Positions 22,860-36,100 of a stretch of DNA of 64,000 nucleotides are shown here, one piece after another (position 1 is the stretch's first letter; every line of letters starts with the position of its first letter). The DNA comes from Culex pipiens pallens. Lineage: Eukaryota; Arthropoda; Insecta; Diptera; Culicidae. Location of the stretch: NCBI RefSeq assembly GCF_016801865.2, contig NC_068938.1, positions 15,906,746 through 15,970,745 of the forward strand. Direction: 5' to 3'. A model generated the notes under the pieces. The model searched no databases. It was not told the DNA's origin and saw only the letters and a list, made by a program, of their open reading frames with translations. The position numbers and the translations under genes were made by a program.

Positions 22860-23420
22860 GAGCGAGTCCACGAACAGGGCATACGGGAAGTGGGACAGTT
22901 CGGGACACAAAGTTTTATTGTTCAAAAACGTCAAAAAATCTTCAAAATGGTGTAGCTTAAGCAAAATTCTATTAAATTCCAAAATTCAGAAAGCATCTGA
23001 AAAGTCTTGAAAAATGCAACAAAATGCGGGAAGAACTCGAATTGGGAGTTATTTGCATTTTAGTGGAAAAAATAGCACAATTTTCAAACTCAAATAAAAA
23101 AGTGTTACATACATCCAGATATCAAATCGATTCGACTTGGAGCTTGCAGGGGACATCTGGGACTACCTTTTAAACTGAGGTAAGGCAGTTTAACACATGC
23201 AATAGACACTTTGACCTTTTATTGGTTGTAAATTTTTGCTCGGGGATCCCATTGTCTGGTGATAATTTCATCAAATTCGTGTCCTTGATTCAATTTCGCA
23301 GTAGAAACATGCATAAAAAATAAAAGTTGAAAAAAATTAAGAAGCTATTTTTTTCTGGTGACATTTAGTATCATTGGACAAAAACTTGATTTTCAATAAA
23401 TGTAGGACAGTAAAATTAAA
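22860..23420 (-). repeat. Dispersed repeat, copy 1 of an inverted pair
   Basis: Matches the reverse complement of about 32120-32840. Shared anchors include GAGCGAGTCCACGA, GGGACACAAAGTTT, AGGGGACATCTGGGACTACC and TCTGGTG(A/T)CAT. The copies are diverged but collinear over about 550 bp. No gene is present. Confidence 0.8.
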
Positions 23421-25790
23421 TTTTTATTATAATCATTATAAGTTTTGTATATGGTATTATCCAAGGACATCTCCAACTTGATTTATAAACATTTGCAAGA
23501 CAAACCCCCTCATGTTAAGAGCCCGCCACGCTCTCATTACGCTAATTAGTGTCTTCTCCGGGCGGCATTAGCTGTAGCCCCGACCCGCCTCTCTAATGAC
23601 CAGCAGCAAATCCACGACACACGTTGCTTTTTTCAGCTTCTTTAGTTACAAACTAGCGCACTAATACGTACTATTAGTGCTCATCACCAGCAGTATATAC
23701 AATGTTTGCACCGAGCCACGAAACCTCGCGGTGCAATGGCGATGTCGTCGCCCAAGAAAGTGTTCAAATGAAACAAGAGCACAAGTGGTGTGACTCTTTT
23801 TTCTTCCACCACCGCAAAAACGACGCTTAAATTCAATAAGCGTCAATTAACATTATGAAAATGGATAGCAGTCGACCAGGCAGTCGTACGGCAGCGGCGG
23901 CAGAAAGTGATAGTGGATTAACATACATGTAATTACAATAATTGCATTATGCAGCGGTACGGTGGCAGTACACGCTAATTGCCAACTGGTTTTCCAACTT
24001 GATTTTAAAAATAAAATATAAAAATAAATACAATCAGGATGGTAGACATTAGCAAGGTGGTGAAATTAAGGTGGCAATTTGTGCAAGAACTTATCATCAG
24101 TGAAAATTGCACAGTCAATTTTCACTGACATTCCTTCCAAAAAATAATTAGTGAAAGTACCAATCAGGCGAAGAAAATTGAAGGAAAACGAGCTTTTCAA
24201 AAGTCTCTTTCTAAAATCCAATTTCCCTTCGGGGGGACACTGGGTCGCGCGCGATTAGCGTTTTCCCTATTACTAGGTTGTACCCGCGGCTGCGGAAAAT
24301 CGACGACAAAGCAGCAGCACTCCCGCTATTGAGTCATTCCAGAAAGAAAGTGAAGATTGGCTTGGACGTCGTCGTCGTCGTCAATTGGTGGTCGAGGTAA
24401 TGGCTTACCGGCAGCAACGCGTCGTCGGAGAGAGGGGGACCCTTTTGCGAGCTGGTTTCAATTTCTTTGACCCACATTTGAACCGGCGTTTTATGCTCGC
24501 GACCCAGTCCAGTCAGTTATGCTGGCTTGGCGCGGACAACACTGGGCATCCACGATGGCCGTCTTTCATCCGCTAAACAGGGTGACGCACTAGCCGCCAC
24601 TCTCACTTGGACGAGACGGTATTGACGGGCAAACGTGGAGGTGTTTGTTGGAACATAGCTTGGATGTTTTTGCTTCACTTAGAGAAGTGATTTTAACGGA
24701 TTGTAGACTGGATTTCGTCATGTAGTGTGATGATTGTTGCCTAAGAAGTTGGAAATAGAACCAATTCAATCTGAAACAGATTCTGACCACCATGACAGCC
24801 AGCCGCACCAGGCCAAGCAAAGAGATTTGGAAAACGGGAAAGTGTTTATGCTCCACTTTTTTAAGGGGATAAGGGAAAATCTCCACGGTACCCCCAAGTA
24901 GGCATCGCTCGAAAAGACTCACTGCACCAACCGAAACGGCGCGCAAAATGTCTCCCTTTTTTGAAGCCACAATTTCAATCCCACCGCGAGCCTGTCCGAT
25001 TGTCAATCTGCGGAGGTTATAATGCAAAGCAGAGAAAGAGAGACACGTTTTAAGACACAATTTCCGCGCAATGATATTTTTATTTTTCTTCATTTTACGC
25101 ACCATCGCGGCAACTCTGGTCATCACACGGGTTGGTCGGTTGAGGTCTTGACGCGCATCCGGCAAGTGCGTCCGACCATTACAAAAAAAGCTAAACTTCT
25201 GCACCGAAGATCTATAATTACGAAAAATAAATAAAACTTGATGTTGGTTGTAACTGCCGGTCGTCGTCTCAATCTCTGAATGGAGTGTAAAAAGTAAAAA
25301 CAAATAGATACAACCGTTTGTTTTGCACTTATATCTAGGTGAAATCAGCGTGATTTACGCCTCAGAACCTGTCCCGGGAACACACTTTTTGGAGTGATTA
25401 ATAGAGACACTTTAATTGCCATTAATTCCCCCCTTCTAACATTTTTTTTCCGAATAAAGCGTCTACCGAGACGAGATCACCCATAATACGAGCTGACATC
25501 GGCTGCCAGCTACCGAGAGAGTTGGCAAGATTTGCGCCACCACAAGTTGACGCAAATCCGCACACCAGATGGTGATAAGTGCGTGGCCTGAACGACTGGG
25601 CGCCACCGCCACCAACCACCGCGTGTCACTTTGGAATAAATTTAATTAGGGGGGATGTCGCAGTATCGCAGCGTATATGAAAAGGGGGAAATTACAACTT
25701 TGCTTGCGCACGACACTGCGCTGGGAGAAATTTATTGAAATTTCCATTTTCCTGTATGACATGATAAATCAGTGACGGACATGACGACCC
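23421..25790. other. Mostly single-copy non-coding block
   Basis: GC-balanced from about 23500. About 24786-24895 read on the minus strand (CCGTGGAGATTTTCCCTTAT and following) is a short dispersed repeat shared with 51400-51490. The 237-residue minus frame at 24590-25303 overlaps that repeat and has no recognisable domain. No exon is supported. Confidence 0.45.
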
Positions 25791-27939
25791 GAGTGGGTAT
25801 CGAAATTAGGATGAATTTTGATTTATTTTAAATGTAAGTTTTATGTTTAATCAAGTACGATCTGTTGATTGTAAGAAACTAAATATAAATTATTTAAGAT
25901 TTTTTGAGTTCAAACAAAATACTGTAAAAATAATAAAAAACCAAATTAAAAAAAAAACTTGGCATGTTCCACAATTAAAAAATAATTTAAAGATTTTTTA
26001 ATTTGAAAAATATTTACCTAAACACTATTTGACCCACAAAAAAAACTGGTTGTTTTCTGCCAATTCAGGTTATTATTTTGCAAATCCAGCCAAATTTTGA
26101 AGTGGAGCTGTCAGTTTTCCGCTGAACCAGCTAAAATTTCAACGTTTTGTGATTTACAGTCATGCCCTGGTTTTGCACGCCTCGGTATTTCACAGCCTCG
26201 CTAATGATAAGCATATGAGATAAATGACCAATAACTCCATAAATATTCAGTCAAAATTAATAAAACTTCAGTATTTTGAAATCTGGATAAAATCCATTGC
26301 AATAAAAATTATGTTATTTACAAAAATACGTATGTTTACCTGTATTTTTGAAATGAAATGTCTTAAGAAAAAAACTCATAATTTTATTATTGCTATATGA
26401 GTATTTCATGAATTGGAATGTTTCATACATTTCGAAAGATACAATACTTTTTTGAAAATACTAAACATTTTTACAAATCGAGGTATTTTCGAAAAAAAAT
26501 ACTCAAAACTTTAGTTATTGAAATTTGGGATTTTTTCATTCATTTCAAAAGCAAAAATATTTTAGCAATAGTATTTTCTATAATGTGCTGAAACTGAAAT
26601 TTGAGGCATCTTCAAGTATCTTTTTTTAAATTTCGAAAATTTGTATTACTTTACTTTTGAAATTTATGAAAAACGCCCGATCATTTGTTACTCATATTGC
26701 ATTAACTATAATTTTAAGTATTTTCGAAAATACCTAGTATGATAAAAATATTGATTATGTTGAAATTATTACTTTCGAAATGCATAAAAAACTAAATAAT
26801 AATTTTCCGTTCATTTGATACCAACATTTAAAAAACTAAAATTATTTTTGAAAAAAAAAATATTTAAAAAAAATACGTAGTTTTGAGAAAATTGTAGGGA
26901 ATCTCGAAAAAAAAATTGGCCGTACAGCAATAACAAAAATCTTGAACGCTTTTACGTGGTTTTGAAAAAACAATTGAGTATTTTGAAAAAAAAATAATCT
27001 TATTTTCGAAATGTATGAAAATAACAATAATTTTGCACTCATATTGTAAATACATAAAATTTGGAGTATTTATCAAAAATACTTAGTTATGTGAAAATTT
27101 TGAATATTTTTCGAAAAAAAATCGAAATATATGAAAAATTTCCAATAATTTGATACCAATATTGCAATAACTAAAATTTTGAATATTTTTTCGAGAAACA
27201 TTGCAGTTTCAAAATTCCTTTTTTCGTAAATTTTTAATGTAATTTGATTGCAATGGATATCTGACATCTTCCCGATTCCAAAACACTGTTTTAATGTTTC
27301 CCATGGGAAACCATTATAAAGCTGAACATCAAATAGCCACAGAACTTGCCTGGTTTCAATTGGCCGAAGAATTGAAATGACCGAAACACATATGGCCAAA
27401 TATCTTAGAAATGTTGTTGTCATATCGCAATAACTATAATTTTGAGTATTTTCGAAAATACCTAGTTTGATAAAAACAAATTGATTATCTTGAAAAAATA
27501 TGATTGCTTACGAAATGCATCAAAAAATTATGAACATTGTAGAAAATTGTAGAAAACTATTTTTTGAACATTTAAAAAAATACGTAGTTGTGTGATAATT
27601 TCGAGTATTTTCAAAAAGTTGTATTATTACTTTTGAAATGTATTAAAATTTTTATATTTCGAATAGGACCATTAGTTTCTGAGATATTGGTACTAGAATA
27701 TAAAAGGCTATTTGGATGAGATTTAGAAACCTTAAAATGTCTTGTATCTTTTATTCGCTGTATTTCAGCAACGAGAGGTCCAATCAACTATTTGAAACAA
27801 AAAAAAATATTTTCTAGAATGGACAAATGTGCCGATTTTTAGAGAATTTCTCATAAGTCTTAAGCACACCCCGATTATGCATCCCCCATATGCAGTGCAA
27901 CATGACATGACTGTACAAAAAAAAGGTATTACAAAAATT
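25791..27939. repeat. AT-rich DNA with diverged repeats
   Basis: Several variants of TTTTGAGTATTTTCGAAAATACCTAG occur. The clearest pair is about 26696-26800 and 27418-27525, both running from CATAT(T/C)GCA(T/A)TAACTATAATTTT to GAAATGCAT(A/C)AAAAA. No gene is seen. Confidence 0.6.
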
Positions 27940-28060
27940 GAGGCGGCCAGCCCTACTGCGTTATTTTCAGCACAGAGAGGATTCTGATAAAGGATCACGT
28001 TTCACAGAATTTACAGGGGCGGAAGGATGCGTGGACATACCGAACCAAATTTTTAATCAA
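27940..28060 (+). repeat. Short coding-like repeat fragment, copy 1
   Basis: About 95 bp starting GGCGGCCAGCCCTACTGCG match 29617-29715. The translation FTEFTGAEGCVDIPN here parallels FTELTREEGFVDIPN in the other copy, so the fragment may derive from a coding region of an unidentified mobile element. It is not a functional gene. Confidence 0.55.
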
Positions 28061-29092
28061 AAAAATTGTCTTATTGTTTTAGCGATATTTGAAACATATT
28101 CATTCTTACAGAAATTCATCCAGATTTGAAAAAAATCCAAAATTTTAACTTTACTGGTAAAAGATCTGTTAAAAATCTCTAGTTTAAATTTTATCATCAT
28201 AATAAAAAAGTCCCAATTTCAATTGCTATAGAAAATGTTTAGAGTAAATTTGAAGATATGCAGAGATTCCACGTCAAACCATCAAAATCAGTGTGATTCG
28301 ATTTAGCATGGAAGTTCCTTGACCAAGGGTGACGGGTTTCGAAAGCTGTTTAAGATGTTAACAATGAAATATTTTTTTCTAAGGTAAAACAGATATTGTT
28401 TAATTTATAATTTATATCTCTACCTAGTCGGGTACTAAGTACAAGCACCTAGACGAGGCGTCAGGAAATATTCCGTTTATTTTTGTCACGCGTTCACGCT
28501 CGCTCATTCCGGAACGTTCCGGCGTAGATTATCGTTTGAATAGTTGCTTCCCATTTCGCTTTTCATCTGCTCTACAGCAGTTCACTTCCCCAATAGATAT
28601 TAGCGAAGCGTTATCTCCCAACGAATGATTTGTTCGCAAAACCCTTTCGCAAGATTGATCTGCCCCATGCTTGTAAATCCAACAATGAACTAAAAACAAC
28701 TTAAATCAGCACGTCGTGAACCCTTAACAGTACTTAATCTGAACCACCAGCGTGTTAACATCAGTTGCGCGATGTGGTCGTCTTGGTAGATAGTTTGTAA
28801 TGGTTTTATTGTTTTCGGTTAGCCCGGTTATCTTGATGTTGATTACCAGCCGTGTGTGTACTACCAGGTACTTGTACCAACCGTGAATCGTTAAAGCAGA
28901 CTGGCAGCGCTGCTCACAGCAAATCGCTATTGTTTAATCTCCAGAAGCTCAGTTACTTTTTAGTGTCGAAACGTTTTCGCGATAAACTAAACTTGCCGTA
29001 ATGTTGCACTTTCGTAAAGGCAATGCTACCGCGTGACGCAGTTGATCCGATTCGTGACCATAAGACCCCCGCTAGGAGTCTCAGAGTACTCA
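28061..29092. other. Single-copy non-coding block upstream of ratchet site
   Basis: GC-balanced from about 28420. No exon is seen. In the minus-strand sense this is the sequence immediately downstream of the putative ratchet point at 29093/29094. Confidence 0.4.
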
Positions 29093-29127
29093 CCTGGAAA
29101 AAAAGAAAGAAAAAATAATATCACCAT
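29085..29127 (-). other. Candidate recursive-splicing ratchet point 2
   Basis: Read on the minus strand, a tract of about 25 mostly pyrimidine bases (TTTTTTCTTTCTTTTTTTCC) ends in AG at 29094, and the next base starts GTGAGTAC. A strong acceptor directly abutting a strong donor is the signature of zero-length exons used in recursive splicing of long insect introns. It lies on the same strand as the poly-Q gene and in its presumed intron. Function is inferred from motif and context only. Confidence 0.6.
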
Positions 29128-29611
29128 TAGCTTACTACTTCTCTGGGCAAACGATACATTTTTCGCAGACCATTACTTATACTTAAGAAGGGAGAGTAAG
29201 AAAAAGAAATAACGGATTATCTGACGCGCATATGACACTCAACTTTCTTGCAGTCACACTTTCGATTTCCAGACCAGATCGGCTCAACGCGCGCCGGGAT
29301 GCAGTGCAGTGTGCACCCACAACTGGCGCCACCACCTCAGACAGAGGCGGAACTGACGAGAGTTCAGCGAATCTCTCCGACGACGACGTGCTCGGAAACC
29401 TTAATTTAAAGCCAAATTACAAACAGTACAAATCTTTAGTAAATTATACAATATCCCTCTACAAATTTTAATAACATTCGTGGAATAATTGCCAAAAAAA
29501 AACTTCAAAAATTCAATTTTAGTTGATTTTTTTTCTAATCTAATCTAATTTAATCGAAAACAACCTTTCTTGTCATTGCATCCGAGTAACCCCGAAAATG
29601 CACAGCAAAAA
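29128..29611. other. Single-copy non-coding DNA
   Basis: Nothing recognisable; the 79-residue plus frame at 29232-29471 lacks supporting features. Confidence 0.4.
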
Positions 29612-29730
29612 TTAAAGCGGCCAAGCCTACTGCGTTTTTTTTTGTTTGCGAGACAGATTATGTGAATGGACCACACTTCACAGAATTAACGAGGGAGGAA
29701 GGATTCGTGGACATACCAAATGCTCAATTT
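29612..29730 (+). repeat. Short coding-like repeat fragment, copy 2
   Basis: Starts GCGGCCAAGCCTACTGCG and encodes HFTELTREEGFVDIPN, parallel to the copy at 27940-28060. A T-run of different length changes frame between the two halves, so both are degraded. Confidence 0.55.
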
Positions 29731-31249
29731 GAAGAAGTAAAAACTTTAGAAATACTATTTCTTGCTTTAGTTTGGAATCAAAAAATTATTTTGAACAGCA
29801 GGGTGGAAAAAGTTATTTTTATTTTTCAAAATTTAAATACAATATTAATGATTTGGAAGAGAACTCCTCAGAAAAGCACAAAAAATCGCACCAAGGAAGC
29901 CCAATTTTGTCGTCATTTTTGTTTGCAAATCAAGTGCCATAAATTTTCGACAATTTTGCTGTTTACTTCGTTTTTTTCTGTCCAGAAGAAAGCCACTTCT
30001 CACGCGCTTGTTGGACAACTTTTAAAAACCAGCGACGACGCCCCGTAAAAGAAGTGAAGACAACCGTCGTGGACAGGACATGACAGCCCCGTCGTCCAGC
30101 AGTGGTTTGCATTTCCGTTTTGGTCATTTTTGTTGGTGCACCTCACGAATGTAAACACAGCCCCACAATTGGAAATTGGACGGATTTGCGCCGTGTCATA
30201 TTACTTGAGCAGTTTTTGGGGCGGGCGCGCTCGCGTACTTCAAGTTTTGGTTGTTTTCCTTCCTTTCTGTGTTTTTGTGTTTTTTGGTTTCGTTCATGAC
30301 GGATGGCAGGTGAAATGCTTGTTGAGGGCTGAAACTCGATACAACTGTCTACGTTACGCTGCTTGGTTGCATTTGTGCGTGAAGGTCGACGTCGTCGTCA
30401 GGTTTTTGAACGGATGCGTACGGCGCTCATGGCATGAAAGGTTGTTTATGGCCTCGTGTGGTGTAATGAATTTTATGAAATTATGATATTTTGAGGAGAC
30501 GACGTGATTTCCGCATCCGCTTTTCCCTTATATGACAGTTGAAGGTACATCGGATTCATTAGGGTTTAGGTTATCACATGCTTAGTTATTGTTTTAATTA
30601 ACTAACTTTCAAAAATTATGTCAAGGCAAAAATCAATCAATCAAACAAACAAAATAAATTTTAAAGGAGTTTGCACTGAGAACAAGAGACACAATTGCAA
30701 AAAAATACATCGTTATTTTACCTTGAAAACCCACTTTTATGTATAAGGGATTCAAGAGAAAAAGAACTGCGCATTGTCCACAACAGATCACTGTCGAGCA
30801 ATTCCAGCCCAAAACAGGATTTTTTATGAAACTTTTTTATTCAAACCTCTCGGATTTCAATAAAACAATGTAAGACATATTGTCATAGACTAAAATCAAA
30901 TCAAAAGGCGTTTTTTTTTTAGTGGTCTAAACATCAAATTTTGCATAAGCCTATCTCAGGAATCGATTCTCCAGTCAATAGTACATAAAAGTTTTCAATT
31001 TACCATTGTCCTAATACTATCCTTTTGAATTGAAGAAACAACGGTTTAAACATTAGAATGTTGAGTTTTGACCATTTTTGGTGGTTTTTGGCTTTCAGTC
31101 ACAAAAATATGTTTTGAGCTCATCCAAATTCTCATAGGTTTGCCTTTGACCGCGGAGGATAGACTGTTTGCTAACACTTCGCATACATTGGAATGCTTGA
31201 TTTTTTATATATTTTCAAAATTCAAGCAGCAGCATAACTGCTAGAGGTG
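29731..31249. other. Non-coding block
   Basis: About 30050-30560 is GC-balanced and apparently single-copy; the remainder is AT-rich. The 128- and 118-residue plus frames have no recognisable domain. Confidence 0.4.
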
Positions 31250-31345
31250 GGCAAAACCGCTCTTTTTTAGGAGCCGTTCATTTTCGTTCGCTCATCAAAA
31301 AGAGCCGCTCTTTGAACGGCTCTTTCGCTCTTTTTTCAAAATATG
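31250..31345 (+). mobile_element. Solo end of a hAT-like element
   Basis: TAGAGGTGGGCAAAACCGCTC is followed by alternating GAGCCG and CGGCTCTTT motifs (31269-31333). TIRs of the AGAGGTGGGCAAA type with repeated subterminal motifs are familiar from hAT relatives. No matching opposite end was found nearby, so only a fragment is claimed. Confidence 0.45.
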
Positions 31346-32119
31346 GGTGAAAAGGATATTTTTAAAAATTGTTGTGATTTTAAACCTATTTCACATTGGA
31401 AATAAATAAATTATATGAAACAAATCAGCTCAAAACAAGAAGATACCCTTGAACGCCGTAGTCCTTGGCGGTCTCTATGTCAACATTTCTACTCGAACCT
31501 AAACGTTCGAAAACTTGAATGGCATCCAAACTAAAATGTAGGATTTTGGAGAAATTGCCATTAATTTTAAAATTGCGTTTATTTCTGCCGAAATTGGACT
31601 AATGCTGATATTTATATTAGAGAAAATATTCTGTTCACTCTTTTCTACAATCTGATTTGATCGATAAAGTCTACAACGCTCAAGTTTATTCGGGCAAGAG
31701 GCAAAATCTCTAAGTTTCGTAATAATTTACAAGTTAAGCATTTTGAATTGCTCAAATTTGTATTCGGATAATACTTTTATGTACGATCAGTACCATGAAA
31801 AGTTCCTTCATTTTCGTTTAGAAAATTATTTACTTTTGGAATAAAAAAAAGTTGAAAACTGAAAATATAAGCTTAAAAACTCAAATATTGACTTATTGAC
31901 ATCAGTGAGTCATTCAATATATATCGATGTAAAAGTTGCTACGGACACCTTTTTAACCTGCCGATTATTGTCCTAAAATACTTGAAAAAGTACACCAAAG
32001 GACAATGTTTGGATTATTTTTTTATCAGCATTGAAATATTTGAAATTGTATTTTCAATTCTCAAACACAAATTTAACACTAGGATTTGTTGCAAATTCAA
32101 TAAAAAAAATGAGATGCTG
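31346..32119. other. AT-rich non-coding DNA
   Basis: Nothing recognisable is seen. Confidence 0.4.
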
Positions 32120-32840
32120 CTTTTTTTCTGGTGTCATCTAGTATCCTTGGAAACGAACTTGAATTTCAATAAATGTGAATCGAAGATTTTTTTTAACTTT
32201 CATTTTTTAAAGGGTTAAAATGGATGAAAACAAACATTTTTATGCATGCTTCTATTGTGAAATTGTCTCAGGAACACGAATATGATAAAATTATCATCAG
32301 AAAATGGGATCTAAGACGTCCCCCGAGCAAAAATTTACAACCAAAAAATTCACTAAAAGTAAAAGTGTCTATTTAATATGTTAAACTGCCTTACCCAAAG
32401 CGTTCTCAGTCTCAGATGGTAGTCCCAGATGTCCCCTACAAGCTGCAGGTCGAACCGAGTTGATATCTGGATGGAACACTTTTTTATTTGAGTTTGAAAA
32501 TTGTGCTATTTTTTCACTAAAATGTCAATAACTCCCTTTAGATTTAACCAATCGGGGTGCTCTATCCTGCATTTTGTTGCATTTTTTAAGCCCTTTCAGA
32601 TGCATTTTGAATTTTTAAATTAAATTGAATTTTGCCCAAGTTACAGCCTTTTTACGATTTTTGACGTTTTTGAACCTTCAAACTTTGTGTCCCGATTTGC
32701 TACACTTCCCGTTGACCTAGAGAGCTCATATTTTGGCCAGATGCTAGTTTTATATGTATAAACAACCCCTGAAAATTTCAGGCAGATTGGTGAGGTCGAT
32801 GCGAGATGGGTATGCTTTGCTCGTGGACTCGCTCTTAAGT
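32120..32840 (+). repeat. Dispersed repeat, copy 2 of an inverted pair
   Basis: Inverted relative to 22860-23420, about 9 kb away. It extends further than copy 1 in its last 130 bp (AGAGAGCTCATATTTTGGCC to GCTCGTGGACTCGCTC). In copy 1 the segment between the equivalent anchors is deleted. Confidence 0.8.
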
Positions 32841-33039
32841 TTGATTTCGACTGAAAAAATCACATTTTTTTAAATAACGAACATGATTTCCGACTCAAGA
32901 AATTTTTGTTTTGTTTTTTTTTAAAGTTCACAACATTTTCAATAAAATTGGCTAAGAGGCATCAAAGATTGGACCTCTGTTTGCTGTAAAATTGTTGTTT
33001 TTAAGTCTCGTTAAAAAAATCCCACAAAATAATAATTTT

Positions 33040-33149
33040 TACCGTCATCAGGGGTGACATTGGGTCTGGAGGGTGAGATTGGGTCATACAAAAATTTGTA
33101 TGGCCCAGTCTCACTCCCCAGACCCAATTCTGAACTCCTGATGACGGTA
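33040..33149. mobile_element. 110-bp hairpin MITE
   Basis: Starts TACCGTCATCAGG and ends CCTGATGACGGTA. The whole unit folds back on itself through TGGGTCTGG(A)GGGTGAGA and CATACAAA/TTTGTATG. It resembles 47789-48026 in starting TACCGT and containing GGGGTGAC. Confidence 0.8.
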
Positions 33150-36100
33150 CAGATTTTTATTCAAGCTGGTAAAACACAACTTACTACGTAAAAATCTCCG
33201 ATGAGGTATCTTAACTAACATTTTGCTCCAGCCGCGAATAGAAAAGTTAAAAAGAACTAAAATAAAGGCAGATATTCATTAGAATCAGGCTGTTTCCAAT
33301 ATGTTTTGAACATGAAATTGTTAGTTCATCTATTGCCATCGCAATTTACATTTCGCAACGCTTTTAAACTTTTGCAACCACCGCCGGTTTCAATTTGCAT
33401 CCGTCTGCACCCAACTGTAAATCGGTTCATTGAAGTCTCCATCCGTCTTACAACAAACGAACGCCGGAGATTACGGCACGGACGTGCCACCGCCGCTTAA
33501 AACATCCTTTTTGTTTTGCTCGGGACTTTCCACAACATCTCAGCCGCCACACTTTTTCGCGCGTCCGTCGAACCCGGACACTCATCCCGGTGAACCGTGA
33601 ACACATTTTTGTCACGTCGCCGTCCTCCCTTCGGATTCAGATTCCGCAAGAAGCATCAGGTAGCTGTAGCTGTTTCGGTACGTGATCTCGTTCCGCAAAA
33701 AAAAGTTTGCAGCACCAAAATGTGTGCGGGTTCGTCGCCATGCCGCGCGTTGCGGTCTCCCTTCCTTGGGAGATTTTGTGCACTACAATGTAATGGCTGG
33801 CGGGCGGAGAGGCAGGTTCCAAATTGACAGGCAACAAGCTGTAAACTGGAGAAATCCGCGCCGAGGGGTCCATGATTTGGCGCTTGTCGTCACATTTGTA
33901 ATTCAGAGCTGGGCGTAATAAATGTTTATGCTGCACGATTAGATAAATTATCGCGTCGTCGTGAGTCTTCGTAGAGTTGGAGCTCGACTTGACTTAAGTA
34001 ATTTTTACTTGTTTTTCGGATGTATTTGAGGTTGAAAAATGCTAGCATCCGACAAGTGACGACAGGGCTTGAGCGGGGGTTGGTGGCTTGAACGTAAAGC
34101 TCTAGTTGAATGGGAAACACGATTATGACTAGTTGGAGTCGGAGTTGTGACGTGAGGCGGAGATTACATGTCAGCTAATCTTGTTTAGGAAACTATTACC
34201 GCCGGAGATGGGTTTATGTTTGAAATGGGAGAAATGCACGGAAGTGCTGGGAAGGTCTTTTTGCTACTGATCTTAGAAATTTTGTTTAGTCGAGTCCAAA
34301 AGTAATTTTGTATTTCTTATAGTAAAATTAGAATTGACATTAACACACTGATTTAACTGGTTAGTAAGCAATGACTAAACTTTGATCAATGATCTTGCAA
34401 CTTTCGCGACCAGCATTTCGATGAGCAATTTCCAACTGCAACGCATGCATTTTGAACAGTTGCAATGACCTCGCCGCTGCGTATTAGTCACCCATCCACA
34501 TTTTGGTTATTTTCGAGTGCATCCCGTGAATGTCAATGAACAAATTTTCCAAATTCACCTCACGTCACCTTGGGTGGAGGTGAAATTTTTCGCACAAACA
34601 ACTCGTCGTTCCTTTTGACTTTGACTTCAACCTTTGGAAACCGCGAGCGAGATATCACTGCTGGAAGGTGAAACTTGATCGATGCCACCCCGATCGAAGG
34701 GTGGTGTTGTGCATATAATTATGAACACAAGTCGCGGTTTCTCCCGGCAGAGAGAGAGAGAGCAAAAAAATGACTAACATTGAAGTTTTGCTAATTGATC
34801 GCATGTGTCACCTCTGTCGGGGCGCGAACACGCGCGCGGTTGATTGGACATTCTGATCCTCGACGGTGTAGAATTACGTGAGTCTGTAAGCGATATTCGC
34901 TGTGACAGCAAATAGTGGATTGATGAGTCAAGTTGTACTTTGAATATCTAACACGCAAAAAGCTGGCATGATAGCGAGGAATGCACTTTTGTTTTGAAAC
35001 ATCGTCTTTTTTGCTGCTGCTCAAACCTTCTGTTGCAACAGGTTGTGGAATGTGTTTACTTTTAATAGCTCAGCAGTGCAAGCAGTTCCGCAATAACTCA
35101 AGCCCGGACTTTGCATGTCACGCGGCGGCTGCATTTTCTCCATCATCCAGCTGTGCAAGCACAGTTGAAAATTGATGAAAAAAATACTATTTTTTTAGAT
35201 AAAAACTGAAAAACACTTTTTTCCAACTGTGCCACATTTTGGCGTCGATTGATCAACAGTGAACGACGCAGACGAGAGAATGCACACTGCGTTTTTGCTG
35301 AACGATCTCGAAAAGGTTGGAAGATGCAATCTCCCCCCGCAGGCCGGAGACGGATGGATGGATGGATAACAATAAAGTGATCTGGATGATTTATCGTTCG
35401 GGAAGGCCTTCACGTTGCCGATTTGGGATGCGATTCGATGGCGAATGGACGGGGTTGAACTTTACGTTCTTTCGAAGAGGCAGACCAGACCAGACAAACT
35501 ATTACTGTCACTGATGCCACTTTTGGGTAAGGTTGGGGTGACAAATGAAGCGATTTCTTTGTCTTGGAAGAACAAGCAATAATTAATCTTTCAGGTGGCA
35601 TGGTTCCACCTGCGGTGAGTGCAAAATCGAATATTTTTAAAACTAATTGAAGAATACGCTGAAGCAGAAAAAAATATTTATTTTGATTATACCAGAAATC
35701 ACTCAGTTAATATTTCCCTCAAGATAAATAACAAAGTAGACCATTTTCGAATACAGTGTCCAAAACTGTTCTGACTTTGAAAAAAAAAACTAATTCCACC
35801 TTTTTAATTGGTGCCTTCCACACAACTTTTTAAAAAAATGATAACACAAAAATTCCAGGAATTTTCATTTGAATTATTATTTCATATGAAAGTACAATCT
35901 TGCCGATTTACCAATCAAACGATGTATTACATCACTACTGGAGTCATGACTGGACTAAATTACAAATTTGAGCTCATTCTGACCACGGAAACATTGCCGA
36001 AGACACTGAATCGATATGAAAATTCTTTCTCGAGATTCAGATTTACAATATGTTCAAAGAACTATTGTATGGACAGCCCAAAATGTGTAATAAGTCTTGC

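Noticed and set aside
24590..25303. 237-residue minus frame as a gene
   Set aside because: Part of it is a dispersed repeat (shared with 51400-51490), there is no domain, and overlapping plus-strand frames exist.
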